NCBI RefSeq assembly: GCF_015775515.1
Contig: NZ_CP065383.1
Coordinates: 2,542,001-2,606,000 of the forward strand
Direction: 5' to 3'
Source: Atribacter laminatus
Lineage (GTDB): Bacteria > Atribacterota > Atribacteria > Atribacterales > Atribacteraceae
DNA: 64,000 bases
The position numbers and the translations under genes were made by a program. Shown piece after piece: positions 34,682 to 42,398 of this stretch (position 1 is the stretch's first letter; each line of letters opens with the position of its first letter). The notes under the pieces were generated by a model, which was given only the letters and a program-made list of their open reading frames with translations, did not search any database and was not told the origin of the DNA.

Positions 34682-35033
34682 ACCTTACTTAGTTCATGGA
34701 GAGGCAATAGAAAGGTCTTTAGTTGGACTTGAAGGTTTTCAAAAATATAGTCCAGTATCACCAAAATTAACAGTGTCAAAGAAAATTTTATTTTTTAATT
34801 ATGCTATTCTAAATCCCGGAAAGAGACTTGAGAAACACTTTGGTAATCAAGAAGAAATTTATTATATTATCAAAGGGAATGGAATATTTTATTGTGACCA
34901 AGAAAAAGCATCTGTAAAAAGCGGAGACGCAGTGTATGTCCCAACTGGGTTAGAACATGGTTTGGATAATAATGGAAACGATGATATTGGATATTTGGTT
35001 TTAGGCACAAAGCCAGATAATTTTAATGAATAA
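34653..35033 (+). CDS. Cupin-domain protein
   Basis: 126 aa, a single cupin barrel. Motif 1 is seen in LEKHFGNQEEIYYIIKGNG and motif 2 in VKSGDAVYVPTGLEHGLDN. The metal-ligand set H...E...H is retained. Small cupins of this type bind or isomerise sugars, or act as sensor proteins. ATG 34653 is chosen because GAGGAGG lies seven bases upstream. It is coupled to the upstream TIM-barrel gene and followed by importer 1. Substrate unknown. Confidence 0.82.
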   Translation: MKKVNWEECEPYLVHGEAIERSLVGLEGFQKYSPVSPKLTVSKKILFFNYAILNPGKRLEKHFGNQEEIYYIIKGNGIFYCDQEKASVKSGDAVYVPTGLEHGLDNNGNDDIGYLVLGTKPDNFNE

Positions 35034-35090
35034 TTTAAAAAAAAATTTATCTCACCATTTATTTTGGTGAAATAAAGGGAGGATGAAAAA

Positions 35091-36431
35091 ATGAGTAAGA
35101 AAATATTTTTAATATTTTTCTTAACAGTAGTAGTAATAGCTTTTTTGTCTTTTCATATTTTTGCAGCTGATCAATTAAAAGAAATACGATTTTTATGTCA
35201 AGCATCACCAGCTGGAGAAAAATATGCAGAAGTCTTTTCAGGTTTCGAAAAATATGGTTTTAAAGTAATAGTAGAACAGGTACCTTGGGTTAATTACTTA
35301 GAAAAAGCACAATTAGCTGTTCAATCAAAAGTATCACCGTATGACGTTATTAATGCTAACGTTGAGTGGGTTCTTCCGTCTTATGTCATGTCCGATGCTG
35401 TTATGCCCTTGAATGAGTTTGTTGAAAAAGATCCAATTGATTATAATGATTTTTTATCAATAACACTCGACAATGTTTTTTGGCCAAAAGATAGTAAATA
35501 TAAACCAACAGGGACCTATAGAGATTGGCAAAATGGTCTTCTCTATGGAATACCATCACTATCAGATACTACACCTTTATCTTACCGCAGAGACTGGTTT
35601 GAAGAAGCAGGTATAGCGGGAACTCCAAAAAACTGGGAAGAATTTCTTGATGTATGTCAAAAAATGACTAAAGATATTGATGGTGATGGAACACCAGATA
35701 GGTATGGATATGCTTTTGCATCTATACCAGAAGGTGGGCAATTAACTGATTATTGGATGTTATTTGTTTATAGTTGGGGTGCGGATTTACTTGATGAAAA
35801 TTTTCAGCCAGCTTTCAATAATCAAAACGGAATTGAAGCAACCCAATTTATGGCTGACCTTTTACATAAACATAAAGTCGTTCCACCAGGTGTCTTAACC
35901 TATGGAATTCCCCAGGCTTTTGATGCCTTCAAGAAAGGTATTACCGCCATGACTTCACAATGGGGATATGCTTTGGCATCAGTTGAAGATCCAAATGAAT
36001 CCGCAGCAGCTGGTAATACTGCTTATGGTGTTCCACCTTCTAAAGACCGCTTGGGTGCACGTTTCGCACAATGGGCTTACACAATACCTACCAATGCCAG
36101 AGATCCACAAGCATCCTGGGAGTTTATCAAAATTGCAAGTAGCGTTGAATCTCAAATAGCATTATTACCCGATGTGGCACCTTCGCGACAGCTCGCTGCT
36201 GAAAAAGCTATTAGTGAGTTCCCAAATCTTTATTTATCGGCTCAAATGAAAACAATAAGTTATCCTGAAATTTCAATCAAACCTCAAATTCCAAATATTT
36301 TAGAACTAGATGCAGCTGTTTCTTACATCGTTTTTGAAGCAATAGCTGGACAAAAAAGCGTTCAAGATGCTTTGAAGGAAGCAGAATTAAATGCAATTGA
36401 AGTTTTGAAAAAAGGTAATCTACTGAAATAG
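35091..36431 (+). CDS. ABC sugar transporter, solute-binding protein (importer 1)
   Basis: 446 aa extracellular binding protein. A signal peptide occupies residues 1-25 (MSKKIFLIFFLTVVVIAFLS...FAADQ); no lipobox cysteine is visible. The body matches the SBP family 1 of CUT1 importers (FEEAGIAGTPKNWEEFLDVC, GVPPSKDRLGARFAQWAYTI). It captures a sugar or oligosaccharide and delivers it to the permease pair that follows (36528, 37433). AGGGAGGATG lies upstream. No ATPase gene is in the operon, implying a shared MsmK-like ATPase. The ligand is not predictable from sequence alone. Confidence 0.88.
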   Translation: MSKKIFLIFFLTVVVIAFLSFHIFAADQLKEIRFLCQASPAGEKYAEVFSGFEKYGFKVIVEQVPWVNYLEKAQLAVQSKVSPYDVINANVEWVLPSYVMSDAVMPLNEFVEKDPIDYNDFLSITLDNVFWPKDSKYKPTGTYRDWQNGLLYGIPSLSDTTPLSYRRDWFEEAGIAGTPKNWEEFLDVCQKMTKDIDGDGTPDRYGYAFASIPEGGQLTDYWMLFVYSWGADLLDENFQPAFNNQNGIEATQFMADLLHKHKVVPPGVLTYGIPQAFDAFKKGITAMTSQWGYALASVEDPNESAAAGNTAYGVPPSKDRLGARFAQWAYTIPTNARDPQASWEFIKIASSVESQIALLPDVAPSRQLAAEKAISEFPNLYLSAQMKTISYPEISIKPQIPNILELDAAVSYIVFEAIAGQKSVQDALKEAELNAIEVLKKGNLLK

Positions 36432-36527
36432 CTTTTTTGATACAGGGAGAAACTAACATTATTCAGGTATATTAAAATAATAAGCTAGTTTCTCCCAGAA
36501 ATTCATTCATACAATAGGAGTATGTGG

Positions 36528-37418
36528 ATGTCGCATGCAATGTTAAAAAATAAAAATTTATTAAGCAGAATCCCACTTTATTTTTGGTTTCTTATTCCTG
36601 CTTTTTTAATTATTTTATTTTTTCTTGTTTATCCTATGGTGTACCAAATATATTTGAGTTTTTTTTCAACCACTTTTTATTCAAAAGGCTCTTTTGTTGG
36701 ATTAAATAACTATATCCAGGTACTTAAAGATAAAATAACTCATGATTCATTCAAAGTGACAGTATCATTTGTTGCTTTATCTACACTATTTGAAATTGCT
36801 TGGGGTTTAGTTCTTGCAATAGTATTTAATACAATTACTAAAGGGAAAAAATTTTTAAGAGGAATATTAATAGTCCCCTTAATGCTCACACCTGTTGCTG
36901 TTGGTAGTATGTGGAATCTTATGTTTTTCCCTGAGGGTGGTGTAATTAATACTGTTTTTAAAGCATTTTCTATCTCGCAACAAACATGGCTTTCTTCTCC
37001 TATTTCAGCTCTATTTTCTCTTGTTCTTGTAGAAATATGGCAATATACTCCTTTCACTACTTTAGTGCTATTAGCAGGCCTACAAAGTATTCCAAGAGAA
37101 CTCTACGAAGCATCAAATATTGACGGAGCTTCGAAATTTCAAAGTTTCCGCTTTATTACTATTCCACTGCTAAAAAGTTTAATTTTTTTAGCTATTTTAT
37201 TTAATATCATGAGACAGTTTAAAGCATTTGATATCGTATATACTGTTACTAAAGGTGGACCAGGAAGAGCGACAAGTGTAATTTCGTTTTATATTTATCA
37301 GAGAGCTTTTCGTTTTTATAACATAAGTGAAGCAGCAGCTTTATCATTTATTGTTCTCATTATTGTCTTAATTATTAGCAATGTTTTTCTCAAAATATTT
37401 CAATCAACTACAGAATAA
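36528..37418 (+). CDS. ABC sugar transporter permease, MalF/UgpA type (importer 1)
   Basis: About 296 aa with six membrane segments (FWFLIPAFLIILFFLVYPMV at the start, AILFNIMRQF and SFIVLIIVLIISNVFLKIF near the end). The cytoplasmic EAA loop EASNIDGASKFQSFRFITIP contacts the ATPase. ATG 36528 fits AGGAG spacing better than 36522. Together with the next gene it forms the membrane channel of importer 1. Confidence 0.9.
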   Translation: MSHAMLKNKNLLSRIPLYFWFLIPAFLIILFFLVYPMVYQIYLSFFSTTFYSKGSFVGLNNYIQVLKDKITHDSFKVTVSFVALSTLFEIAWGLVLAIVFNTITKGKKFLRGILIVPLMLTPVAVGSMWNLMFFPEGGVINTVFKAFSISQQTWLSSPISALFSLVLVEIWQYTPFTTLVLLAGLQSIPRELYEASNIDGASKFQSFRFITIPLLKSLIFLAILFNIMRQFKAFDIVYTVTKGGPGRATSVISFYIYQRAFRFYNISEAAALSFIVLIIVLIISNVFLKIFQSTTE

Positions 37419-37432
37419 GGTTGGCTATAATT

Positions 37433-38266
37433 ATGTCAGTACCTTCAATGATTAAACAAAAAAATAAAGCATTAATAATATCCTACATAATAGCAATAGT
37501 AAGTATAGCTTTTTTTCTCTATCCAATATTTCAGTTCCTATTAACCTCTGTAAAGCCCACTAAGGATTTATTGTGGTCAATTTGGCCAGAAAATTTTACT
37601 CACGTTAATTATCAAGAAGTTTTAAAATCATCAAGCTTCAGGGAAGCTATTCTTAATAGTATTATTATCTCATCTTTTGCAACGTTAATGGTTGTTATTA
37701 TTGGAGTACTAGCATCCTATGCTTTATCGAGTTTTAAATTTAAAAAAAGAGAAAATATTGCTTTTTTCATACTTAGTTTATATATCCTTCCCCCAATCGT
37801 GACCCTTATACCAGTTTGGCACATTGCAAGAGGGTTAGGTGTTCTTGATCAAAAGTGGTTTCTCTCTCTTGTTTACACTTTTTTTAATTTACCCTTTACA
37901 GTATGGCTTTTAAGGAATTTTATTATTTCTATTCCAAAAGAAATTGAAGAAGCTGCTTTAGTAGATGGTTGTACAAAGTTAAACTCTTTGTATAAGGTTA
38001 TTCTTCCATTAATTAGTCCTGGAATTGCTGTTGCTGCAATTTTTGCTTTTATTTTTAGTTGGAACGAATTCCCCTTTGCCGTTGTGCTAACTGAAACCTT
38101 ATCACGTACAATGCCTGTAGAGATAATTTCACAAGTAAGTTATTTTATTGAATGGGGTAAACTTTCATCGATGACCATCATATCAATAATTCCTGTTCTG
38201 GTTTTAAGTTTGTTTCTACAACGCTATATTGTAATGGGGTTAACCTTAGGAGCGGTAAAAGAATAA
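37433..38266 (+). CDS. ABC sugar transporter permease, MalG/UgpE type (importer 1)
   Basis: About 277 aa with six membrane segments. The EAA loop EEAALVDGCTKLNSLYKVIL lies in the last third. The C-terminal YIVMGLTLGAVKE is typical of MalG-type permeases. ATG 37433 is preferred to TTG 37421. It follows the MalF-like gene by a few bases, and the glycosidase-like gene comes 23 bases later, so all are one operon. Confidence 0.9.
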   Translation: MSVPSMIKQKNKALIISYIIAIVSIAFFLYPIFQFLLTSVKPTKDLLWSIWPENFTHVNYQEVLKSSSFREAILNSIIISSFATLMVVIIGVLASYALSSFKFKKRENIAFFILSLYILPPIVTLIPVWHIARGLGVLDQKWFLSLVYTFFNLPFTVWLLRNFIISIPKEIEEAALVDGCTKLNSLYKVILPLISPGIAVAAIFAFIFSWNEFPFAVVLTETLSRTMPVEIISQVSYFIEWGKLSSMTIISIIPVLVLSLFLQRYIVMGLTLGAVKE

Positions 38267-38289
38267 TAAATAAAAAAGTAGGTTAAAGC

Positions 38290-39237
38290 ATGAGTAGCTC
38301 GCTTATTGAAAAACTTAGTTTTAATAGGACAATTTATTTTAGTAAACTTTCTCAAATTCCTTTTATAGGGACTAAGGAAAATACTTTCTATCAAGAATCT
38401 GCTACAACTGCTGACATTCTAGAATACAAAAATGAAACGATTTTGTTTTTTGGTGGTGTTAAAAATAACCATGAAAGCATTGGGTTAGCTAGGATATCGC
38501 AAGTGAATAATGATATAAAAGTGTTTGATATTAAGAATACGCCAGTAGTTGAGCCAAGTAATAAGAATAGTTTTGACAATAATCATGTTACCGATCCAGC
38601 AGCGGTTTATACAAATGGTAAAATTTATCTTTATTATAGTGGAATAGGCGCATATGATGATGCAATTGGCTTATCAGTTTCAGTAGATGGAAAACATTTT
38701 GAAAAGGTTAACGAGAATCCGATCATTAAGGGTCGTTCACCCGAGGTGGTTTTTCACAAGGGTATATTTTATTTATTCTATGTATTACCGGGTAATAAGG
38801 ATGGCTATAATATATATTTAGCTTTTTCTAATGATGGTATTCATTTTACTGAAAAATCGAAGAAGCCCATTTTAAGTTCAAGTTCAGAAGGTTGGGATAG
38901 TAAAACCGTAACAACGCCAAGAATATTGAGTGCAAATAATTGTTTTTACATGATTTATGCTGGAGATAAAGAAAGTAAAGATTTTCCAAGCGGGTTTGGT
39001 TTAGCTTTATCCAAAAATTTAATTGAATGGGAAAAATACCCTAATAATCCTATTTTTGTAAAAGGAGAAAATGGTAGTTGGGATGACTCTGCAATTTGGT
39101 TTGGTACGCCATTTATTTTAAATCAAGACTTATATATTTTATATGAAGGTTGCACAAAAAATAAAATGGGTCAATATAAATCACAAATAGGATTAGCTAA
39201 ATTAATGAAAATAAAGGGCCCAAGTCTTGATTCTTGA
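38290..39237 (+). CDS. Beta-propeller glycosidase/phosphorylase-like protein (GH43/GH130-type)
   Basis: 315 aa five-bladed beta-propeller of the GH43/GH32/GH130 type. Repeated blade motifs are visible: VTDPAAVYTNGKIYLYYSG, IGLSVSVDGKHFEKVNENPI, SPEVVFHKGIFYLFYVLPG, GWDSKTVTTPRI. No signal peptide, so it acts on imported oligosaccharide, by hydrolysis or phosphorolysis. It is the last gene of the importer 1 operon. The final residues (IKGPSLDS) and the stop codon are encoded by an R1 repeat that starts at 39216, so the original C-terminus may have been replaced. Catalytic acids were not assigned. Confidence 0.75.
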   Translation: MSSSLIEKLSFNRTIYFSKLSQIPFIGTKENTFYQESATTADILEYKNETILFFGGVKNNHESIGLARISQVNNDIKVFDIKNTPVVEPSNKNSFDNNHVTDPAAVYTNGKIYLYYSGIGAYDDAIGLSVSVDGKHFEKVNENPIIKGRSPEVVFHKGIFYLFYVLPGNKDGYNIYLAFSNDGIHFTEKSKKPILSSSSEGWDSKTVTTPRILSANNCFYMIYAGDKESKDFPSGFGLALSKNLIEWEKYPNNPIFVKGENGSWDDSAIWFGTPFILNQDLYILYEGCTKNKMGQYKSQIGLAKLMKIKGPSLDS

Positions 39238-39350
39238 ATTTAGATAAAGCTGTGGAACTGAGGAATTGGTAGTCTGGAAAAAGAAAAAAGATGAGATCCT
39301 CACGGCTTCAGAAAACGAAGCCTCGGGATGACATTTCAGGTGTCTAATGA
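39216..39350 (+). repeat. R1 copy followed by REP-A palindrome
   Basis: R1 at 39216-39243 provides the stop of the upstream gene. After a 50-base spacer a REP-A palindrome (GATGAGATCCTCACGGCTTC...GAAGCCTCGGGATGACA) spans 39291-39332. The rest of the 39238-39730 gap is AT-rich with no gene. Confidence 0.7.
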
Positions 39351-39587
39351 GATTCTAAAGCAGAAAATTGCTACTCAAGATAATGTCATTTTTAGTTGAT
39401 CATTGTCTTTATAGGATAGGTAATCGTTAAGTGAACCAAAAAATGAAAAAAATGAAGATTTAACAATTGGTAAAAGAGGGTTGGTAGTAATTCTGTAATT
39501 AAAAAAATCAAGATCTGATCTAGTCTGAATAGCTACCTTTAAAGGGCTTTAACCTCAAACCAATGACGTTCAGAGAAAAAAGGTTTG

Positions 39588-39617
39588 AACCCACCCACTT
39601 TAGTGGGTGGGTTTTTT
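39588..39617 (+). terminator. Rho-independent terminator
   Basis: Stem AACCCACCCACT / AGTGGGTGGGTT followed by a run of T (39612-39617). It probably ends the importer 1 operon transcript, about 350 bases past the last gene. Confidence 0.8.
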
Positions 39618-39729
39618 AGAGACCTACAATTAATTTAAGGTTGTGGTCTGATGAGATTAAAAAACTGTCTCACTTAGGATTGGGACAATGAAGTGAAATC
39701 AATCAGCGCTAAATTCAAGAAATAGCTAC

Positions 39730-40176
39730 TTAGGATTCATCATCCTCCAGAACGAGTTGATAAATCATGACTTTGGGCAGATCGTTTCCCTCCAAATAGA
39801 CGATATCAATTTCATTTCCGTTGATAACCTGTCCCATTCCAGTGCCATCAAGGTGCTCTATAATATAGAACCGTTGGGAATTCTTCTCAAAAGCACCGCT
39901 GAATTCTTCTTCGAACATCATTTCTCCTGTGTCGGTAAACACTTTCTTGATTCCCCAGAAAAGACGCTCTTTCTGTTCCTGGATTATGTAGTGTACTTTC
40001 ATTGATTCTCTTTCATCCAAGAACTTGTGGTACTCAGTGGTTCCCTTGATAGGGAAATACCCATGGCCATAAGTGCTGCCGACCCAGGTTCCGGTCAATT
40101 GGGGATAATTTGATGCATAAACCACGCTGATCCCGGCCAACAAAATCAAGATGACAATAAGAATGATCTTTTTCAT
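39730..40176 (-). CDS. Small secreted protein of unknown function
   Basis: 148 aa with a signal peptide (MKKIILIVILILLAGISVVY, then AS-N cleavage). The mature part starts YPQLTGTWVGSTYGHGYFP and is beta-rich (GEMMFEEEFSGAFEKNSQRF, GTGMGQVINGNEIDIVYLEG), suggesting a small lipocalin-like or beta-barrel fold. No family was recognised. It is a single minus-strand gene between two plus-strand clusters with its own GGAGGAAG ribosome binding site. Confidence 0.7.
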   Translation of the reverse strand: MKKIILIVILILLAGISVVYASNYPQLTGTWVGSTYGHGYFPIKGTTEYHKFLDERESMKVHYIIQEQKERLFWGIKKVFTDTGEMMFEEEFSGAFEKNSQRFYIIEHLDGTGMGQVINGNEIDIVYLEGNDLPKVMIYQLVLEDDES

Positions 40177-40464
40177 GACAATTCTTCCTCCAGACTTTTT
40201 GATATATCAAGCTGTTCCGCGTTTCAGGAACACGTTGATACTTATAATCAATAATCGGCAATCATGACTATTTTTTTAATCTGTGAAAATAACGGTATGC
40301 TTGATTCTTGAATTTCTAATAATTTAAAATTTGAGGAAATATGGAGGAGGGGAAGCGGAAAAGAGATGAGATTTTCAAAATTTTAATATTTTTTGAAAGT
40401 ATTTAAAGCTCACCATATTATCTATCAATTGATTATTATGTATTTATTTTATAAAATATAAAAG
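40177..40464. other. Intergenic region with R1 copy
   Basis: Contains a shortened R1 copy at 40294-40320 and AT-rich sequence leading to the GntR promoter. No gene seen. Confidence 0.5.
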
Positions 40465-40482
40465 TATAATTGTATAGACAAT
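40465..40482 (+). promoter_or_regulatory. -10 box and HutC-type GntR operator
   Basis: TATAAT (40465-40470) overlaps ATTGTATAGACAAT (40469-40482), whose core GTATAGAC fits the HutC-subfamily consensus GTMTAKAC. It is placed for autoregulation of the GntR gene beginning at 40500. Confidence 0.6.
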
Positions 40483-40499
40483 ATATGGAGATGATTTTA

Positions 40500-41234
40500 A
40501 TGAAACTCATTTTAGATGAGAATAGTCCAGTTCCACTTTATCATCAATTAAGCCGTATTTTTAGAGAAAGAATTGAACGACAAGAATGGAAAGAAGGAGA
40601 GAAAATTCCCACCGAGATTGAGCTCTGTGATGAATTTGCTCTATCAAGGGGGACTATCGCTCAAGCTCTAAAGGAATTGGAAAACGAGGGGTTAATATAT
40701 CGAAAACAAGGGCGGGGAACTTTTGTCAAAGAAAAAATAATAACTCAGGATCTTTCTCATTTTTATAGTTTTGCAAAAGATATGAAAGCTCGAGGTCAAA
40801 ATTTTTATTCTAAAATTATTAAAATGGAAAAAGAAAAACCTACAAAATCTGTACAAGAAAAATTTTCTTTAGACTTAAGTGAAGTCTTTACCATTGAAAG
40901 GTTACGGTATGCAGATAAAATACCAGTCATTTTAGAAAAAATATATCTTCTTCCTCAATTTGAAAGCATAATTCTTAACAAAGAAGAACTTGAGAAAGGG
41001 ATATTATATGATGTTTTTTTTAAAGAATTGGGAGTACTTGTAAAAAAAGCCAAAGAAGAGTTTGAGGTTATAAGGATGAATCTTTATGAATCAAAACTTT
41101 TTCAAGTCGAAGAAGGTTCGCCAGCTCTTTTAGTACGGAGGGTAACTTTCGGTGAGGATGAAAAACCTTTTGAGTACCGAAAAAGTATCGTTCGTGCTGA
41201 TCAATGCCGCTATACAGTGGAGCTGAAAGCTTAA
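40500..41234 (+). CDS. GntR-family transcriptional regulator (HutC subfamily)
   Basis: 244 aa. The N-terminal winged helix (PVPLYHQLSRIFRERIERQE, IPTEIELCDEFALSRGTIAQ, then ALKELENEGLIYRKQGRGTF) is followed by a UTRA ligand-binding domain (ERLRYADKIPVILEKIYLLP, SPALLVRRVTFGEDEKPFEY). HutC-type regulators sense sugar phosphates or amino acid derivatives. ATG 40500 is preferred, nine bases after GGAG; ATG 40485 is possible. It shares a transcript with the chrA genes (next start one base after its stop). Operator-like sequences occur before it and before the phosphodiesterase gene. Confidence 0.88.
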   Translation: MKLILDENSPVPLYHQLSRIFRERIERQEWKEGEKIPTEIELCDEFALSRGTIAQALKELENEGLIYRKQGRGTFVKEKIITQDLSHFYSFAKDMKARGQNFYSKIIKMEKEKPTKSVQEKFSLDLSEVFTIERLRYADKIPVILEKIYLLPQFESIILNKEELEKGILYDVFFKELGVLVKKAKEEFEVIRMNLYESKLFQVEEGSPALLVRRVTFGEDEKPFEYRKSIVRADQCRYTVELKA

Positions 41235-41235
41235 A

Positions 41236-41784
41236 ATGACTTTCTTTAGCAAAAAAAAGCGAAAAGTTCTTTTTGATCTATTTTTTTCTTTTTTCAAAAT
41301 TGGAGCCTTCACCTGGGGCGGTGGTTATGCCATGCTTCCATTAATTAAAAGAGAGATTGTTGAAAAAAGAGAATTAATGACTGAAGAAGAATTCATTCAA
41401 GGTTTGTCAGTAGCTCAAAGTATGCCCGGAGCCATAGCTATAAACACTGCTTGTTTTGTGGGACGAAAAGTATGTGGAATTTCAGGAACTTTTTTTTCAG
41501 TATTAGGGGCATCCATTCCTTCTTTTTTCGTAATCATTGTTTTCATATCACTTTATAAACAATATCGTCATTTAACTGTATTTCAAAATTTTTTTCGCGG
41601 CGCTGCTCCTGCTATAGTTGCTTTAATTGGTGGAGCAGTTTTAGATATTGGGAAAAGTGTGCTGAATAATTGGATGGATTTATTAATTGCTATATTTCTT
41701 TTTCTCTTGATTTTTTTCTTTAATATCCATCCTCTTTGGATTGTGCTTATTGGGGGCATGCTTGGAATGCTGAGAACTCGATGA
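41236..41784 (+). CDS. Chromate transporter family protein, first half (ChrA-like)
   Basis: 182 aa, one CHR domain with about five membrane segments. The signature FFKIGAFTWGGGYAMLPLIK and SVAQSMPGAIAINTACFVG are typical. In many Firmicutes-like genomes ChrA is split into two half-size genes that form a heterodimer. It overlaps the second half by ATGA. Located in a GntR operon beside a phosphodiesterase and a sugar importer, it may export an anion other than chromate. Confidence 0.85.
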   Translation: MTFFSKKKRKVLFDLFFSFFKIGAFTWGGGYAMLPLIKREIVEKRELMTEEEFIQGLSVAQSMPGAIAINTACFVGRKVCGISGTFFSVLGASIPSFFVIIVFISLYKQYRHLTVFQNFFRGAAPAIVALIGGAVLDIGKSVLNNWMDLLIAIFLFLLIFFFNIHPLWIVLIGGMLGMLRTR

Positions 41785-42305
41785 TTTATTTACAACTTTT
41801 CTTAGCATTTATTCAAATTGGTTTTTTTTCTTTTGGTGGGGGGTTAGCTGCGCTTCCTTTAATTGAAAAGGTAGTAGTAGAAAATCATCATTGGTTAGGA
41901 AATGGTGAGTTCATAGAATTAGTTACAATTTCTGAACTTTCGCCTGGACCAATAGGAATTAATTCAGCGACCTTTACAGGATTTAAGGTTGGTGGAATTT
42001 TCGGTTCTTTTATAGCTACAATTGCCTTCTGTTTGCCTTCGGTTTTGTTAGTTTACTTGGTTTTTCATTTCATTTTCTACTACAAAAAAAACATATTTGT
42101 AAAAAAATTCTTATTAGGATTAAGACCATCAGTTATTGCTTTAATGAGCATAGCTGGTTTTTCTATTGCTGAAAAGGGAATATCCGACTGGTTTTCTGTT
42201 GTAGTTGGAATAGTGATATTTATATTCATCTACAGGAAGAAAACCGATCCTATTCTTCTCCTTTTCTTGGCGGGAATAAGCGGCTTGGTGTGGTATCGGG
42301 GTTGA
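41781..42305 (+). CDS. Chromate transporter family protein, second half (ChrA-like)
   Basis: 174 aa second CHR domain (IQIGFFSFGGGLAALPLIEK, ISELSPGPIGINSATFTGFK). ATG 41781 overlaps the stop of the first half, so the two are co-translated. Together they resemble a full-length two-domain ChrA. No chromium or sulfate genes are nearby. Confidence 0.85.
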   Translation: MIYLQLFLAFIQIGFFSFGGGLAALPLIEKVVVENHHWLGNGEFIELVTISELSPGPIGINSATFTGFKVGGIFGSFIATIAFCLPSVLLVYLVFHFIFYYKKNIFVKKFLLGLRPSVIALMSIAGFSIAEKGISDWFSVVVGIVIFIFIYRKKTDPILLLFLAGISGLVWYRG

Positions 42306-42342
42306 CATTGTTTTAAGATATAATAAAATTCAATAGTATAAA

Positions 42343-42352
42343 TGAATAGACA
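42343..42352 (+). promoter_or_regulatory. Second GntR operator-like site
   Basis: TGAATAGACA differs by one base from TGTATAGACA in the GntR operator at 40469. It lies 20 bases after a TATAAT (42319-42324) and before the phosphodiesterase gene. Confidence 0.4.
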
Positions 42353-42398
42353 AATAAAGTAATATAATATATAAATATCCTTGGAGGGATTAAATAAT

